Assembly: GCF_900106535.1 (NCBI RefSeq)
Contig: NZ_FNOH01000016.1
Location: 1 to 64,000, forward strand
Length of the DNA stretch: 64,000 nt
Reading direction: 5' to 3'
DNA from: Myxococcus xanthus
GTDB lineage: Bacteria; Myxococcota; Myxococcia; Myxococcales; Myxococcaceae
The translations under genes were made by a program, and so were the position numbers. Position 1 is the stretch's first letter. Each line of letters starts with the position of its first letter. This document shows, in pieces, positions 26,018 to 35,293 of this stretch. The notes under the pieces were generated by a model. The model was not told the DNA's origin, searched no databases, and saw only the letters and a list, made by a program, of their open reading frames with translations.

Positions 26018-26848
26018 CTACCGGAAGAAGGACAGCACGGGCGTCGCATCCACCACCGCCGCCACGGCCAGCGGCACCACGACCGCGCAGCCCAGCAGTC
26101 CGCGCCGCAAGGCCGCTCTGCCCCCGGCTTCCTCACACACCGCGTCCGCGTGTTGCAGGTTGCGCAGCACCGCGCGCCACCCGAGCGAAACCAGGACGCC
26201 CACCAGCGAGGCCACGGCCAGTGCCCGCGCCGCCACGTCCGCGGCACCATCCCCGAAGAGCTCACGCCAGGAGAGGTACACCGAGCCCTGGATGAGCCTG
26301 GCCACCGCGCACGCGCCCGCCAGCACCACGGCCGCCGTCGCCAGAGGCCGCAGCCACCGCATGGGCGTGGGCTTGCGCAGGCACCGCGACCACAGCTGAT
26401 GCCACGTCGGACGCGCGGCTTTCTGGGGCTCCAGCACCACGCGCCATGCCTCCGCGGGAACCGGTGCGGCGGACTCCCGGTAGCCCAGCGCGGGCAGCGC
26501 CAACACCACGTCCGCGGCCAGCTCCCACGCGAGCGCGAGGAAGCGCGCAATCCGGGTGCGCTGCTCCAGCGACACCCACTCCACCAGGGGCGCCGTCAGC
26601 GAATAGCGGCCCACGAGCGCGTCGAAGCCCGCGTCCACCCGGTCCACCAGCGCCAGCAACCGTTCATCCAACGTGTCCGCCGCCGAGTGCACCCCCACCG
26701 CCACCAGCGCGACCAGTCCCAGCGGCATGAACGCCCAGCGGAAGGCCCCCAGGAAACGGGAGACGTCCGCCAGGAAGGGCGTGGACGACGACGCAGGCGG
26801 TGGTCGAGGTGGCAAACAGCCTCCGTGCGGATGGGGCTCGCACCTCAA
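26018..26848 (-). CDS. Integral membrane protein of unknown function
   Basis: A 276-residue protein with hydrophobic stretches near residues 40-56 (FMPLGLVALVAVGVHSA), 167-185, 206-226 and 250-268, i.e. about four helices. No family is recognised. The first ~25 residues are Pro/Ser-rich and the real start may be downstream. Overlap with the M23 peptidase gene suggests a joint envelope role. Confidence 0.65.
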   Translation of the reverse strand: MRCEPHPHGGCLPPRPPPASSSTPFLADVSRFLGAFRWAFMPLGLVALVAVGVHSAADTLDERLLALVDRVDAGFDALVGRYSLTAPLVEWVSLEQRTRIARFLALAWELAADVVLALPALGYRESAAPVPAEAWRVVLEPQKAARPTWHQLWSRCLRKPTPMRWLRPLATAAVVLAGACAVARLIQGSVYLSWRELFGDGAADVAARALAVASLVGVLVSLGWRAVLRNLQHADAVCEEAGGRAALRRGLLGCAVVVPLAVAAVVDATPVLSFFR

Positions 26849-26886
26849 CGCACGGCCCGCCCAGAAGTGTCTAAGCCACCCCGGCC

Positions 26887-26927
26887 CGAAACGAAAACAC
26901 CCCCTCCCGCGCGGTGGCGGAAGGGGG
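26887..26927 (-). terminator. Rho-independent terminator downstream of pnp
   Basis: The minus strand folds CCCCCTTCCGC with GCGGGAGGGGG (11 bp, loop 6 nt; 26900-26927), followed by the T-rich TGTTTTCGTTT. It closes the pnp transcript. A second hairpin without T-run (26939-26963) lies just upstream of it. Confidence 0.8.
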
Positions 26928-26978
26928 CGTCATGAGCGCCGGGCTCTCAAGGAAGGAGCCCGGGCTTTCGGGCGCGAA

Positions 26979-29147
26979 TCAGGCCTTGGCGTCAGGCTGC
27001 GTGGGCGCGGGCGCCGGCTGCGCGGCGGCCTCACCGGCGGCGGCGCCCTGCTGCGCGGCGCGCTCCGCCATGGCCTCCTTGCGCGACAGGCGAATCTTGC
27101 CCGTCTTGTCGATGCTGACGACCTTCACCAACACCTCGTCGCCCTCGTTCAGCACGTCGGAGACGCTCTTGACGCGCTTGTCGGACAGCTCGGAGATGTG
27201 GATGAGGCCGTCGGTGCCCGGGAACAGCTCCACGAAGGCGCCGAACTCGGCGATCTTGCGCACCGTACCCGTGTAGATCTTCCCGATCTCCGCCTCGCGG
27301 GTCAGCGCCTGAATCATCGCGATGGCGGCCTTCACGGCCTCGCCGTTCGCGCTGGCGATGTCCACGCGGCCCGAGTCCTCGATGTTAATCGCGGCACCCG
27401 TGCGGGCGATGATGTCCTTGATGACCTTGCCGCCCGGCCCGATGACGTTCTTGATGAACTCGGGACGAATCTGGATGGTGGTGATGCGCGGCGCGTACTG
27501 GCTGATCTCCTTGCGGGACTCGGCCAGCGTCTTGAGCATCTCACCCAGGATGTGGAGGCGGCCCTGACGCGCCTGCTCCAGCGCGCGGCTCATGATTTCC
27601 GTCGTGAGGCCGGTGATCTTGATGTCCATCTGGATGGACGTGATGCCCTTCGAGGTGCCGCACACCTTGAAGTCCATGTCGCCCAGGTGGTCCTCGTCAC
27701 CGAGGATGTCGGAGAGGATGGCAATCTTGTCGCCCTCCTTCACCAGACCCATGGCGATACCCGCCACAGGGGCCTTGAGCGGAACACCCGCGTCCATCAG
27801 CGCCAGCGTGCCGCCGCAGACGGAGGCCATGGACGAGGAGCCGTTGGACTCCAGGATGTCCGACACCAAGCGCACCGTGTACGGGAAGGACTCGCTCTTC
27901 GGCACCATGTTGCGCAGCGCGCGCTCCGCCAGCGCCCCGTGGCCGACTTCACGGCGGCCCGGGCCACGCAGCGGCTTCGTCTCGTTCACGCTGAACGGCG
28001 GGAAGTTGTAGTGCAGCATGAAGCGCTTGAAGGCCATGCCGCCCAGCATCTCCAGGCGCTGCTCGTCATCGCTGGTACCCAGCGTGGTGACCACGAGCGC
28101 CTGCGTCTCGCCGCGCGTGAAGACGGCGCTGCCGTGGGTGCGCGGGAGCACGCCCACCTCGCACGTAATCGAACGGACCACGTCGTGGCCACGGTCGCCG
28201 ATGCGGCCACCGTTGACCGTCATCTCGCGCATGTGCTCGTACTTCAGGTCCTCCACCACCGCCTTGGCGTGCTTCTCCACCAGGGGGGTGTAGCCGTCGC
28301 CCAGCTGCTCCTTGAGCTTGGCGAGCGCCTCCTTCTTCGTCTTGCCGAGCGCCTCGTAACGCGCGCCCTTCTCCTTGATGCCGTAGCCCGCCTTGATGCC
28401 GTCCATGGCCAGCTCACGCACCTTGGCGCGCAGGCCCTCGTCCACGGCGGCGGGCTTCTCGAAGGAGCGAACCTGCTTGTTCAGCTCGCGCCGCAGCTCG
28501 TCCTGCAGGTCCAGCGCGGGCTGCGCCGTCGTGAAGCCGAAGTCGAGCGCCGCGACCATGTCGGCCTCGGAGACCTCCTCCGCGCCACCTTCCACCATGA
28601 CGATGGCCTTACGGCTCACCGCCATGACCAGGTCCAGGTCGCTCTGCTCGCGCTGCTTCGCGGTGGGGTTGGCCACCAGCTGACCGCCGACGCGGCCCAC
28701 GCGGATGCCGGCAATGGGGCCGTCAAACGGGATGTCCGACACCCACAGCGCCGCGGAGGCGCCGGTGATGCCGTGGATGTCACCCTCGTTCTCCGGGTCG
28801 GAGGAGATGACGCTGGCGATGATCTGCGTCTCGTACGCGTAGCCTTCCGGGAACAGCGGGCGGCAGGAGCGGTCGACCAGGCGGCTGGCCAGCGTCTCCT
28901 TCTCCGTGAGACGGCCCTCGCGCTTGAAGTAGCTGCCGGGGATGCGGCCGGCCGAATACAGCTTCTCCTGGTACTCCACCGTCAGGGGAAGGAAGTCGAT
29001 GTCCTTCTTCTCCCGGGCGCTCACCGCCGTCACCAGCAGCATGGTGTCGCCATAGCGGACCACCACGGAACCGTCGGCCTGCTTCGCCAGACGGCCCACT
29101 TCGATGCTCAGCTCGCTCTCGCCAATCTTGACGCTCTTCTTCAACAT
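26979..29147 (-). CDS. pnp: Polyribonucleotide nucleotidyltransferase
   Basis: 722 residues from ATG 29147, giving the usual PNPase length. An open frame reaching 29435 is not used. Two RNase PH domains flank an all-alpha linker, then KH (IRPEFIKNVIGPGGKVIKDI) and S1 domains (KIYTGTVRKIAEFGAFVELFPG). It phosphorolyses RNA 3' to 5' in the degradosome. The gene follows rpsO, as in most proteobacteria, with a 383-nt leader region between them. Confidence 0.98.
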   Translation of the reverse strand: MLKKSVKIGESELSIEVGRLAKQADGSVVVRYGDTMLLVTAVSAREKKDIDFLPLTVEYQEKLYSAGRIPGSYFKREGRLTEKETLASRLVDRSCRPLFPEGYAYETQIIASVISSDPENEGDIHGITGASAALWVSDIPFDGPIAGIRVGRVGGQLVANPTAKQREQSDLDLVMAVSRKAIVMVEGGAEEVSEADMVAALDFGFTTAQPALDLQDELRRELNKQVRSFEKPAAVDEGLRAKVRELAMDGIKAGYGIKEKGARYEALGKTKKEALAKLKEQLGDGYTPLVEKHAKAVVEDLKYEHMREMTVNGGRIGDRGHDVVRSITCEVGVLPRTHGSAVFTRGETQALVVTTLGTSDDEQRLEMLGGMAFKRFMLHYNFPPFSVNETKPLRGPGRREVGHGALAERALRNMVPKSESFPYTVRLVSDILESNGSSSMASVCGGTLALMDAGVPLKAPVAGIAMGLVKEGDKIAILSDILGDEDHLGDMDFKVCGTSKGITSIQMDIKITGLTTEIMSRALEQARQGRLHILGEMLKTLAESRKEISQYAPRITTIQIRPEFIKNVIGPGGKVIKDIIARTGAAINIEDSGRVDIASANGEAVKAAIAMIQALTREAEIGKIYTGTVRKIAEFGAFVELFPGTDGLIHISELSDKRVKSVSDVLNEGDEVLVKVVSIDKTGKIRLSRKEAMAERAAQQGAAAGEAAAQPAPAPTQPDAKA

Positions 29148-29530
29148 GTCCGTGCCTCTGGATCCTTCAGGGCGAAGACCCCACCGCGCGCACCCGGTCC
29201 GAGAAATGGACCCGGCACCCCGGGAGGGCCCTCGGGGTGTTTGAGCGGTCACCAGGGCCTGGAACAGGCGCCAGTTGAGGCAACCGCCAGCATGTACTGC
29301 GGAGGGCGCTTGCGGAGCGCCGGAGGGATGTCTCGGAACTTTTGATCCCTGGTCGCAGGGGCCGACCGCGGTCAGCCCATCCGAACGGAAACCAAAACCT
29401 CCGCAGCCACCACTCCCTTGCCCGCCTCCACCCACCGCGCTTCGACTGCTTCACGTCACTGCATTACGGCCTATGTCCTAAACGCGCGGGGCGCTGGTTT
29501 CCGCCAGCGCCCCGGGTCCTGCTCAACTGC
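29148..29530 (-). other. 383-nt rpsO-pnp intergenic region with leader hairpins
   Basis: This stretch contains no plausible gene. It has a hairpin at 29216-29240 (CACCCC...GGGGTG), ~70-95 nt upstream of pnp, and a second near 29307-29325 (GGCGCT/AGCGCC). In other bacteria the pnp leader forms a stem cut by RNase III and controls pnp. These hairpins could serve that purpose. Confidence 0.45.
29488..29513 (-). terminator. Terminator or processing hairpin after rpsO
   Basis: A 10-bp perfect stem (29488-29497 with 29504-29513, GGGGCGCTGG/CCAGCGCCCC) starts 17 nt beyond the rpsO stop. On the minus strand it is followed by GCGCGTTTAGG, a weak T-run, so read-through into pnp is likely. Confidence 0.55.
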
Positions 29531-29800
29531 CTACTTGCGGATGCCGAGGCCGTCGATGAGCTTCTTGTACCGCGCGACGTCCTTGGACTTCAGGTAGTCC
29601 AGCAGGCGGCGGCGCTGACCGACCAGCTTCAGCAGACCGCGGCGGGAGTGGTGGTCCTTCTTGTGCGTCTTGAAGTGCTCGGTGAGCATGGTGATGCGCT
29701 CGGACAGCAGCGCCACCTGGACCTCGGGGGAACCCGTGTCCGACTCGTGGGTCCGGAACTTCGACACCAGCTCCGACTTACGCTCCTGGTGCAGCGACAT
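29531..29800 (-). CDS. rpsO: 30S ribosomal protein S15
   Basis: An 89-residue S15 of standard length with SDTGSPEVQVALLSERI and HFKTHKKDHHSRRGLLKLVGQRR motifs that bind 16S rRNA helix h22. It is an early assembly protein of the small subunit. The gene is preceded by a good sigma-70-like promoter (29899-29927) with a ~90-nt leader where S15 autoregulation could act. Confidence 0.98.
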   Translation of the reverse strand: MSLHQERKSELVSKFRTHESDTGSPEVQVALLSERITMLTEHFKTHKKDHHSRRGLLKLVGQRRRLLDYLKSKDVARYKKLIDGLGIRK

Positions 29801-29898
29801 GAGACTCTTCCTTGCCCGCTCCGGTGGAGGTTGCTGCTCGCGTCACCACGGTCCGCGGAGGGGTACAGACCGGGTACATCCTTCTGACGAGCGGGGGG

Positions 29899-29927
29899 CT
29901 TATAAGCTTCACCCCCCGTGGGGTCAA
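29899..29927 (-). promoter_or_regulatory. Sigma-70-type promoter for rpsO(-pnp)
   Basis: On the minus strand, TTGACC (29927-29922) and TATAAG (29904-29899) are separated by exactly 17 nt. This predicts a start near 29892, ~90 nt before rpsO. Confidence 0.7.
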
Positions 29928-30009
29928 CCTTCGACGCCTGCCCGCCAGCCCCGGAAAGTCCGGGACCACGAGAAGACGTACAGCCACAACCCCGCGAAAA
30001 ATCCCGGCG

Positions 30010-30879
30010 TTACACCAGGACGCGCAAATAGCGCAGGCGGCCACCGGCCACTTCGGCCACCGCCAGCAGCGCGTCGTCCGGGCCCATGACGCGCACCCGT
30101 CCCACCTTCCCGGCGGGGACCTCCACCGGGACACCGTGGGAGACGCGCTTGGCATCGGCGGCGCCCACCCGGACCTCCGGCAGTTCCACCAGCGCATGCG
30201 ACATGGTCATCAGCCGGCTGGCCAGCGCGCCCTCCTTCAGCAGCTCCGGCACGTCCGCCAGCGGCAGCGCCTGCGCCAGGGTGAAGGGGCCACTGGCGGT
30301 GCGCCGCAGTGCCTCCAGGTGGGCACCACAACCCAGCGCCCGGCCCACCTCCTGGGCCAGGGTGCGCACGAAGAAGCCCTTGGAGCAGCGCACCGACAGC
30401 TGCAGGCGCTCGGCGGAGAAGTCCCGCAGCACCAACTCGTACACCGTCACCTGACGGGCGGCGCGCTCCACTTCCTCGCCCGCACGAGCCAGTTCGTAGA
30501 GCCGCTTCCCGCCCACCTTGACGGCCGAATACATGGGTGGGACCTGGTCGAAAGTGCCCCGGAAGCGCGCCAACGCGGATTCAATCAGCGCGGGCGTCAG
30601 GGCGGGCACGGGCGCCTGCGCCGTCACCTGCCCTTCCGCGTCCAGGGTGTCCGTCTCCGAGCCCAGACGCACCGTGGCGTCGTAGGCCTTGTCGCCCTCG
30701 GTGATGAAGCCCGCGACCTTGGTGGCTTCCCCCAGGCAGAGCGGCAGCACTCCAGTGGCCAGCGGGTCCAGCGTCCCCGTGTGGCCCACCTTCTTCAGGC
30801 GAAGCAGCGAACGCACCTGGCGGACCACGTCGAACGACGTGGGACCGGTGGGCTTGTCAATGACGAGGACGCCGTCCAT
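30010..30879 (-). CDS. truB: tRNA pseudouridine(55) synthase
   Basis: A 289-residue TruB. DGVLVIDKPTGPTS is at the N-terminus, and GHTGTLDPLATG carries the catalytic Asp (~residue 39). CSKGFFVRTLAQEVG and VPPMYSAVKVGGKRLYELAR are also present, as is a PUA-like C-terminus. It makes Psi55 in the T-loop of tRNAs. The gene lies 32 nt downstream of rbfA in the rimP-pnp cluster. Confidence 0.97.
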   Translation of the reverse strand: MDGVLVIDKPTGPTSFDVVRQVRSLLRLKKVGHTGTLDPLATGVLPLCLGEATKVAGFITEGDKAYDATVRLGSETDTLDAEGQVTAQAPVPALTPALIESALARFRGTFDQVPPMYSAVKVGGKRLYELARAGEEVERAARQVTVYELVLRDFSAERLQLSVRCSKGFFVRTLAQEVGRALGCGAHLEALRRTASGPFTLAQALPLADVPELLKEGALASRLMTMSHALVELPEVRVGAADAKRVSHGVPVEVPAGKVGRVRVMGPDDALLAVAEVAGGRLRYLRVLV

Positions 30880-30911
30880 GGCACGCCAATCGTGGAGGCC
30901 CGGAGCTGGAC

Positions 30912-31271
30912 CTACCAGCCTTCCTTGTTGCGGACTTCGCGCAGCAGCCGGTCAATCTTGTCACCTTCGCCCACCGATTCGTCGAAGGAGAAGAAGATTT
31001 CCGGCGACACGCGCAGGTTGACGGCGGACGTCACCTCGCGGCGCACGAAGCCCTTGGCGGCTTCCAGGCCCTTCTGCGTGTCCGCCCGCTCCTGCTCGTT
31101 GCCCATCATCGAATAGAAGACACGGGCCACGCGAAGGTCCGGGGAGACCTTCACGCCTGTAATCGTGATGTAGCCGATGCGCGGATCCCTCAGCATGCCC
31201 CGGGTGAGCAAGTCACCGATGGCCGCCTGGATTTCCTGCCCCACGCGCTCCGGTCGGGAATGCGTCGTCAT
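30912..31271 (-). CDS. rbfA: Ribosome-binding factor A
   Basis: A 119-residue protein with the RbfA start [20 protein letters not shown], an [12 protein letters not shown] strand, and an ARGFVRREV-like [16 protein letters not shown] segment. It helps mature the 30S subunit. The start overlaps the DUF503 gene stop by 4 nt (ATGA). Confidence 0.96.
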
Positions 31272-31876
31272 TTCTTCTCCCAGTCTCGCGGGTTGCGCAG
31301 GGAACGGGCCCGAGCCCGTGCCTCGTCGAACGTCATCCGTCCACCGCTCGACGGAGACGGGCGGCTCGTGCCGCCATCCATGCCGCCTTCATGGCGGCTT
31401 TCCCACTCTCCCAACCCCTCCGCCTCCGCGAGCGAGCCGCGCTCGCCGCGCAGGAAGCGGGCAATGGCGGCCTCCGAATGCGCCGCCGCCTGCTCTGGGG
31501 AAAGGTCCAACTCCTCCACGTCCTCATCCACGGCCTGCGCCGAGAAGGAACCTCGCGAGGCCGCCTGGCCGCTCGCGAAGAGCTGGTCCCCGAAGCCGAG
31601 GATTTCCGTCTCCCGCGACAACAGCGGGGCGACATACATCTCCTCGACGGAGTGGATGATTTTCTCCAGCTGCTCGTCCACGTGGCGCCGCTCGTTGCCC
31701 ACCACCGCGAGCGCCAGTGACGCCTTCTGCCAGAGATCCTGGTCCTCGACCTCGGCCACCGCCACGTTGAAGCGGGCCTTGAGCCGGTCCGTCACCCGGC
31801 GGAGCACCTGCCGCTTGGACTTCAGCGAACCACTGTCCGGAATCTGCAGGGTGAGGCGTGCGACACCTACGAACAT
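31268..31876 (-). CDS. ylxP: YlxP-like DUF503 protein with long acidic tail
   Basis: 202 residues. ATG 31876 is chosen because AAGGGGG lies 6-12 nt upstream; GTG 31894 would add six residues. The first ~90 residues are DUF503 ([29 protein letters not shown]... [25 protein letters not shown]). Family members are usually ~90-100 residues. The extra ~110 residues are Glu/Ser/Arg-rich, probably disordered, and of unknown function. Position between infB and rbfA matches Gram-positive ylxP. Confidence 0.85.
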
Positions 31877-31935
31877 GAATGTCCCCCTTGCCACGGGTGG
31901 CCACGCCCGAAGGCGGTGGCAACCCGGGCATCAGC

Positions 31936-31964
31936 ACCCTGGGAAGATGGGGTCTTCCCAGGGT
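31936..31964 (-). terminator. 12-bp perfect hairpin between infB and ylxP
   Basis: ACCCTGGGAAGA (31936-31947) pairs fully with TCTTCCCAGGGT (31953-31964) across a 5-nt loop. No T-run follows on either strand, so it may act as a processing or attenuation site rather than a full terminator. Confidence 0.5.
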
Positions 31965-31993
31965 TTCAGGGAGGCGCCGGGGCTCTCCTGCAA

Positions 31994-34900
31994 CTAGGTG
32001 AGGCTCTGCCGAGTCTCTACGATCTCGTACGCCTCGATGATGTCACCGGGCTTGAGGTCGTTGAAGCTCTCGATGCCGATACCGCACTCGAAGCCCTGCG
32101 CGACTTCCTTGACGTCGTCCTTGAAGCGCCGCAGCGACGCCATCTTCCCGGAGAACAGCTGCTTGTTCTCGCGCATGAGGCGGACGATGGCGCCGCGCTT
32201 CATGACGCCATCCAGCACCGCCGCACCGGCGATGGTGCCCAGACGCGGCACGTTGAAGGTGTTGCGCACCTCCGCGCGACCCAGCTTGCGCTCGGTGCGG
32301 ATGGGCTCCAGCAGGCCCTCCATCTCCGTACGAACCCCGTCGATGAGCTCGTAGATGATGGAGTAGCTCTTGAGCACCACTTCCTGGGCCTTGGCCGCGG
32401 CCTCCGCCCCGGACTCCGGGTTGACGTTGAAGCCCAGCACGACGCCCTTGGAGGCCGCCGCCCGCATCACGTCGCCCTCGGTGATGGCGCCCACACCGGA
32501 GTGGACCACCTCCACCTTGACCTTGTGGGTGGAGAGCTTCTGGACGGCCTGCTTGACGGCCTCGGCCGAGCCCTGCACGTCCGCCTTGATGACGACGCGC
32601 AGCTCCTTGGGACCACCGCCCGCCTTCGTCTTGGCGAACAGCTGCTCCAGGGACTCGCGGCTGACCTTCGACAGCTCGGTCTGCCGCTCCTTCATGTTGC
32701 GGTGCTCGGCGATCTGCTTGGCCGCCTTCTCGTCCGCCACCACGTTGATGGCGTCACCCGCGCCCGGCACGCCGGACAGGCCGACGACCTCGGCGCAGTA
32801 GCCCGGCTTCACTTCCTTCACCTGCTCGCCGCGGCTGTTCGTCATCGCGCGGACGCGGCCGTAGTGCGAGCCGGTGACGACGGCGTCACCCAGCTTCAGC
32901 GTGCCTTCCTGCACCAGCACCGTGGCGACGGGGCCACGGCCGCGGTCCAGCTTGGCCTCGATGATGGCGCCCACCGACGGACGGAGCGGGTTGGAGGCCA
33001 GCTCGAGCACCTCGGCCTGGAGGGCCAGGTTCTCCAGCAGGAGTTCCAGGTTCTCCTTCGTCTTCGCGGAGACGGGCACCATGATGGTGTCCCCGCCCCA
33101 CTCTTCCGGCACGAGTTCGTGGGTGGCCAGGTCCTTCTTCACGCGGTCCAGGTTCGCGGTCGGCAGGTCCATCTTGTTGATGGCGACGACGATGGGCACC
33201 TCCGCCGCCTTCGCGTGCTTGATGGCCTCCACCGTCTGGGGCATCACGCCGTCGTCCGAGGCCACCACCAGCACCACGATGTCCGTCACGTCGGCGCCAC
33301 GGGCGCGCATGGACGTGAAGGCCTCGTGGCCCGGCGTGTCGAGGAACGTCACGTCACCGCGCGCGGTGGTGATGCTGTACGCGCCGATGTGCTGGGTGAT
33401 GCCACCCGCCTCGCCCTGCGCGACGCTGGCCTTCCGGATGGCGTCCAGGAGGCTCGTCTTGCCGTGGTCGACGTGGCCCATGATGGCGACGACCGGCGGA
33501 CGGGGACGCTCGTCCTCGGGACGGGTCTCCACCTCGGGCAGGTAGTCCTCCACCTCGAAGCCCACGCGGTCGATCTTCCAGCCGTAGTCGCCGGCGATCA
33601 TCTCCGCCGTGTCCGCGTCCACCAACTGGTTCGCGGTGGCCATCTTCCCCAGGCCCATCAGCTTCTTGATGAGCTCGGCGCTGCGCACACCCATGCGCTG
33701 GCCCAGGTCGGACACGGAGATGCCCTCCTGCAGCTTGATGACCTTCTTCTCCTCGGCCATCTGGGTGATCTGCGTCTTGGCGCCCTTCTTCGTGGGCTTG
33801 CGCTTCTTGCCACGGATGGGGATGGTGACGCGGCCCCAGACCATGTCCGTCAGTTCCTGCTTGGACACGCTCTGCGTATCACCGCTGGTGCGCTTGCGCT
33901 GGCCACGCTCCTTGTTCTTGGAGACGTCCACCAGTTCGCGGCCACGGCCCAGGTGGTCCGGGACCACCTTGTACTCACGCCGCTCGGGGATGCCCGTGCG
34001 GCCCGGCGCCATGGGGTACTGCTTGGCCTGACCGGCCGTGGGCGTCACGCGGCGCACCTGGATGAGCGGGCGCGAGATGACGACGGCCTGGGTCGCCGTG
34101 GGACGGGCCGTGCCCGTGGGCGATACCTGGGCGTGCGGCACGCCGCCGACCATGATGGTGGGGCCCTGCGGAATCGGAGAGGCCGAGGCCGAGGCCTGCA
34201 CCCCCGTGCCGGGCGCCGAGGTCGGACGCACCGGTCCCTGACCAGGACGGCCGGCGCCCTGATACGAGCCCGGTCCCTGGTAGGACGGACGTCCACCCGG
34301 ACCGCCGGGACGACCACCCGGGCCGCCCGGACCACCGGGACGACCACCCGGGCCGCCCGGACCACCGGGACGACCACCCGGGCCGCCCGGACCACCGGGA
34401 CGACCACCCGGGCCACCCGGACCACCGGGGCGACCACCACCGGGCCCACCACGCTGCTGGTAGCCAGGCGCGGGGCCCCGGGAGACGACGGTCGCGGACG
34501 AAGAAGTGCTCGAAGGCGTCCGGACTGCCGGCGGTACCGGTGAGCGTGGGGGGGGTTGGGGCAAGGTGGTGCTCTCCTGAACAGAGGGACGAGGCTGCGC
34601 GGCGGCGGGAGCCGGCACGGCAGCGCGGGGAGCCTCCACCGGGGCCTGAGGGGCCTCGGCGGCGGGCGGGGGTGAAGCCACCTCGGCGGCGGCAGGGGCC
34701 TTGGTGGCCTCGGCGACCTGCGCGGGGGGCGTAGACGTGACAGCAGCCGGAGCCGTGGGCTCCGTGGCGGCGGCGACCGGGGCCTCGACGCGCTGGGGCT
34801 CCGGGGCGCTCGGCGCCTCGACGGGCGCACGGGGCGCCTCGACGGGCGGAGGTGCCTGCACTGGCTCCTCGGCGGCGAACGTGGCGGGCTCGGGCGCCGA

Positions 34901-35212
34901 CGGCGGCTCATAGGCGGGCTCGGCGGCCTGTGAAGCCTCGGCCCCGCTGTCCGCGGTCGCACCGGCGGGCGGACCCACCTTGCGGCGCACGACGAAGCCC
35001 TTCGCCGTCACGGGCGGCGTGGCCTGCTTCGGCTTGCGCTTGTCCAGAATCTTCTGGACGGCAGCGGTCGCCTGGTCGTCATCGAGAGACGACGAGTGGC
35101 TCTTGACGTCGTAACCGAGGCTCGACAGCTCGGTGACGACCTCCTTGTTGTCGAGCTCAATCCCGTGGCTCTTGAGTTCCTTGGCGATTTCGTGGACGCG
35201 CTTCTTCGACAT
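31994..35212 (-). CDS. infB: Translation initiation factor IF-2
   Basis: 1,072 residues, longer than the ~890 of E. coli. The C-terminal half holds the GTPase core (GHVDHGKTSLLDAIR, DTPGHEAFT, NKMD) and domains II-IV. Residues ~1-50 are an IF2-N domain (VHEIAKELKSHGIELDNKEVV), and a second IF2-N-like block (EGISVSDLGQRMGVRSAELIKKLM) precedes the G domain. Between them lies a ~350-residue Pro/Ala/Gly-rich region with a repetitive GGRPGGPGGP block encoded by 30-bp tandem repeats. It places initiator tRNA on the 30S subunit. Confidence 0.97.
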   Translation of the reverse strand: MSKKRVHEIAKELKSHGIELDNKEVVTELSSLGYDVKSHSSSLDDDQATAAVQKILDKRKPKQATPPVTAKGFVVRRKVGPPAGATADSGAEASQAAEPAYEPPSAPEPATFAAEEPVQAPPPVEAPRAPVEAPSAPEPQRVEAPVAAATEPTAPAAVTSTPPAQVAEATKAPAAAEVASPPPAAEAPQAPVEAPRAAVPAPAAAQPRPSVQESTTLPQPPPRSPVPPAVRTPSSTSSSATVVSRGPAPGYQQRGGPGGGRPGGPGGPGGRPGGPGGPGGRPGGPGGPGGRPGGPGGPGGRPGGPGGRPSYQGPGSYQGAGRPGQGPVRPTSAPGTGVQASASASPIPQGPTIMVGGVPHAQVSPTGTARPTATQAVVISRPLIQVRRVTPTAGQAKQYPMAPGRTGIPERREYKVVPDHLGRGRELVDVSKNKERGQRKRTSGDTQSVSKQELTDMVWGRVTIPIRGKKRKPTKKGAKTQITQMAEEKKVIKLQEGISVSDLGQRMGVRSAELIKKLMGLGKMATANQLVDADTAEMIAGDYGWKIDRVGFEVEDYLPEVETRPEDERPRPPVVAIMGHVDHGKTSLLDAIRKASVAQGEAGGITQHIGAYSITTARGDVTFLDTPGHEAFTSMRARGADVTDIVVLVVASDDGVMPQTVEAIKHAKAAEVPIVVAINKMDLPTANLDRVKKDLATHELVPEEWGGDTIMVPVSAKTKENLELLLENLALQAEVLELASNPLRPSVGAIIEAKLDRGRGPVATVLVQEGTLKLGDAVVTGSHYGRVRAMTNSRGEQVKEVKPGYCAEVVGLSGVPGAGDAINVVADEKAAKQIAEHRNMKERQTELSKVSRESLEQLFAKTKAGGGPKELRVVIKADVQGSAEAVKQAVQKLSTHKVKVEVVHSGVGAITEGDVMRAAASKGVVLGFNVNPESGAEAAAKAQEVVLKSYSIIYELIDGVRTEMEGLLEPIRTERKLGRAEVRNTFNVPRLGTIAGAAVLDGVMKRGAIVRLMRENKQLFSGKMASLRRFKDDVKEVAQGFECGIGIESFNDLKPGDIIEAYEIVETRQSLT
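34299..34440 (-). repeat. 30-bp tandem repeat inside infB
   Basis: Four consecutive 30-bp units start at 34321, 34351, 34381 and 34411 (the last slightly changed), preceded by a partial unit from about 34299. They encode GGRPGGPGGP-type decapeptides in the linker of IF2. Length variation between strains is expected. Confidence 0.9.
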
Positions 35213-35293
35213 ATTGCCCTTGATGGCCTTCTGCTCCGCCGACTCCGGGGCGCAGCACCCTAGTCCAAACCCGAAAATGTGTGCGAGTGGTGG

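Noticed and set aside
26673..29345. 890-codon plus-strand frame
   Set aside because: Antisense of pnp; the sequence is His/Arg/Leu/Asp-rich noise typical of GC-rich antisense frames.
29148..29435. N-terminal extension of PNPase
   Set aside because: PNPase homology begins at MLKKSVKIGESE (29147). The upstream codons do not resemble any PNPase and overlap leader hairpins.
34321..34440. Regular 30-bp repeats as a possible CRISPR array
   Set aside because: The repeats are contiguous without spacers and encode GGRPGGPGGP in frame within IF2.
31916..34543. 875-codon plus-strand frame
   Set aside because: Antisense of infB.
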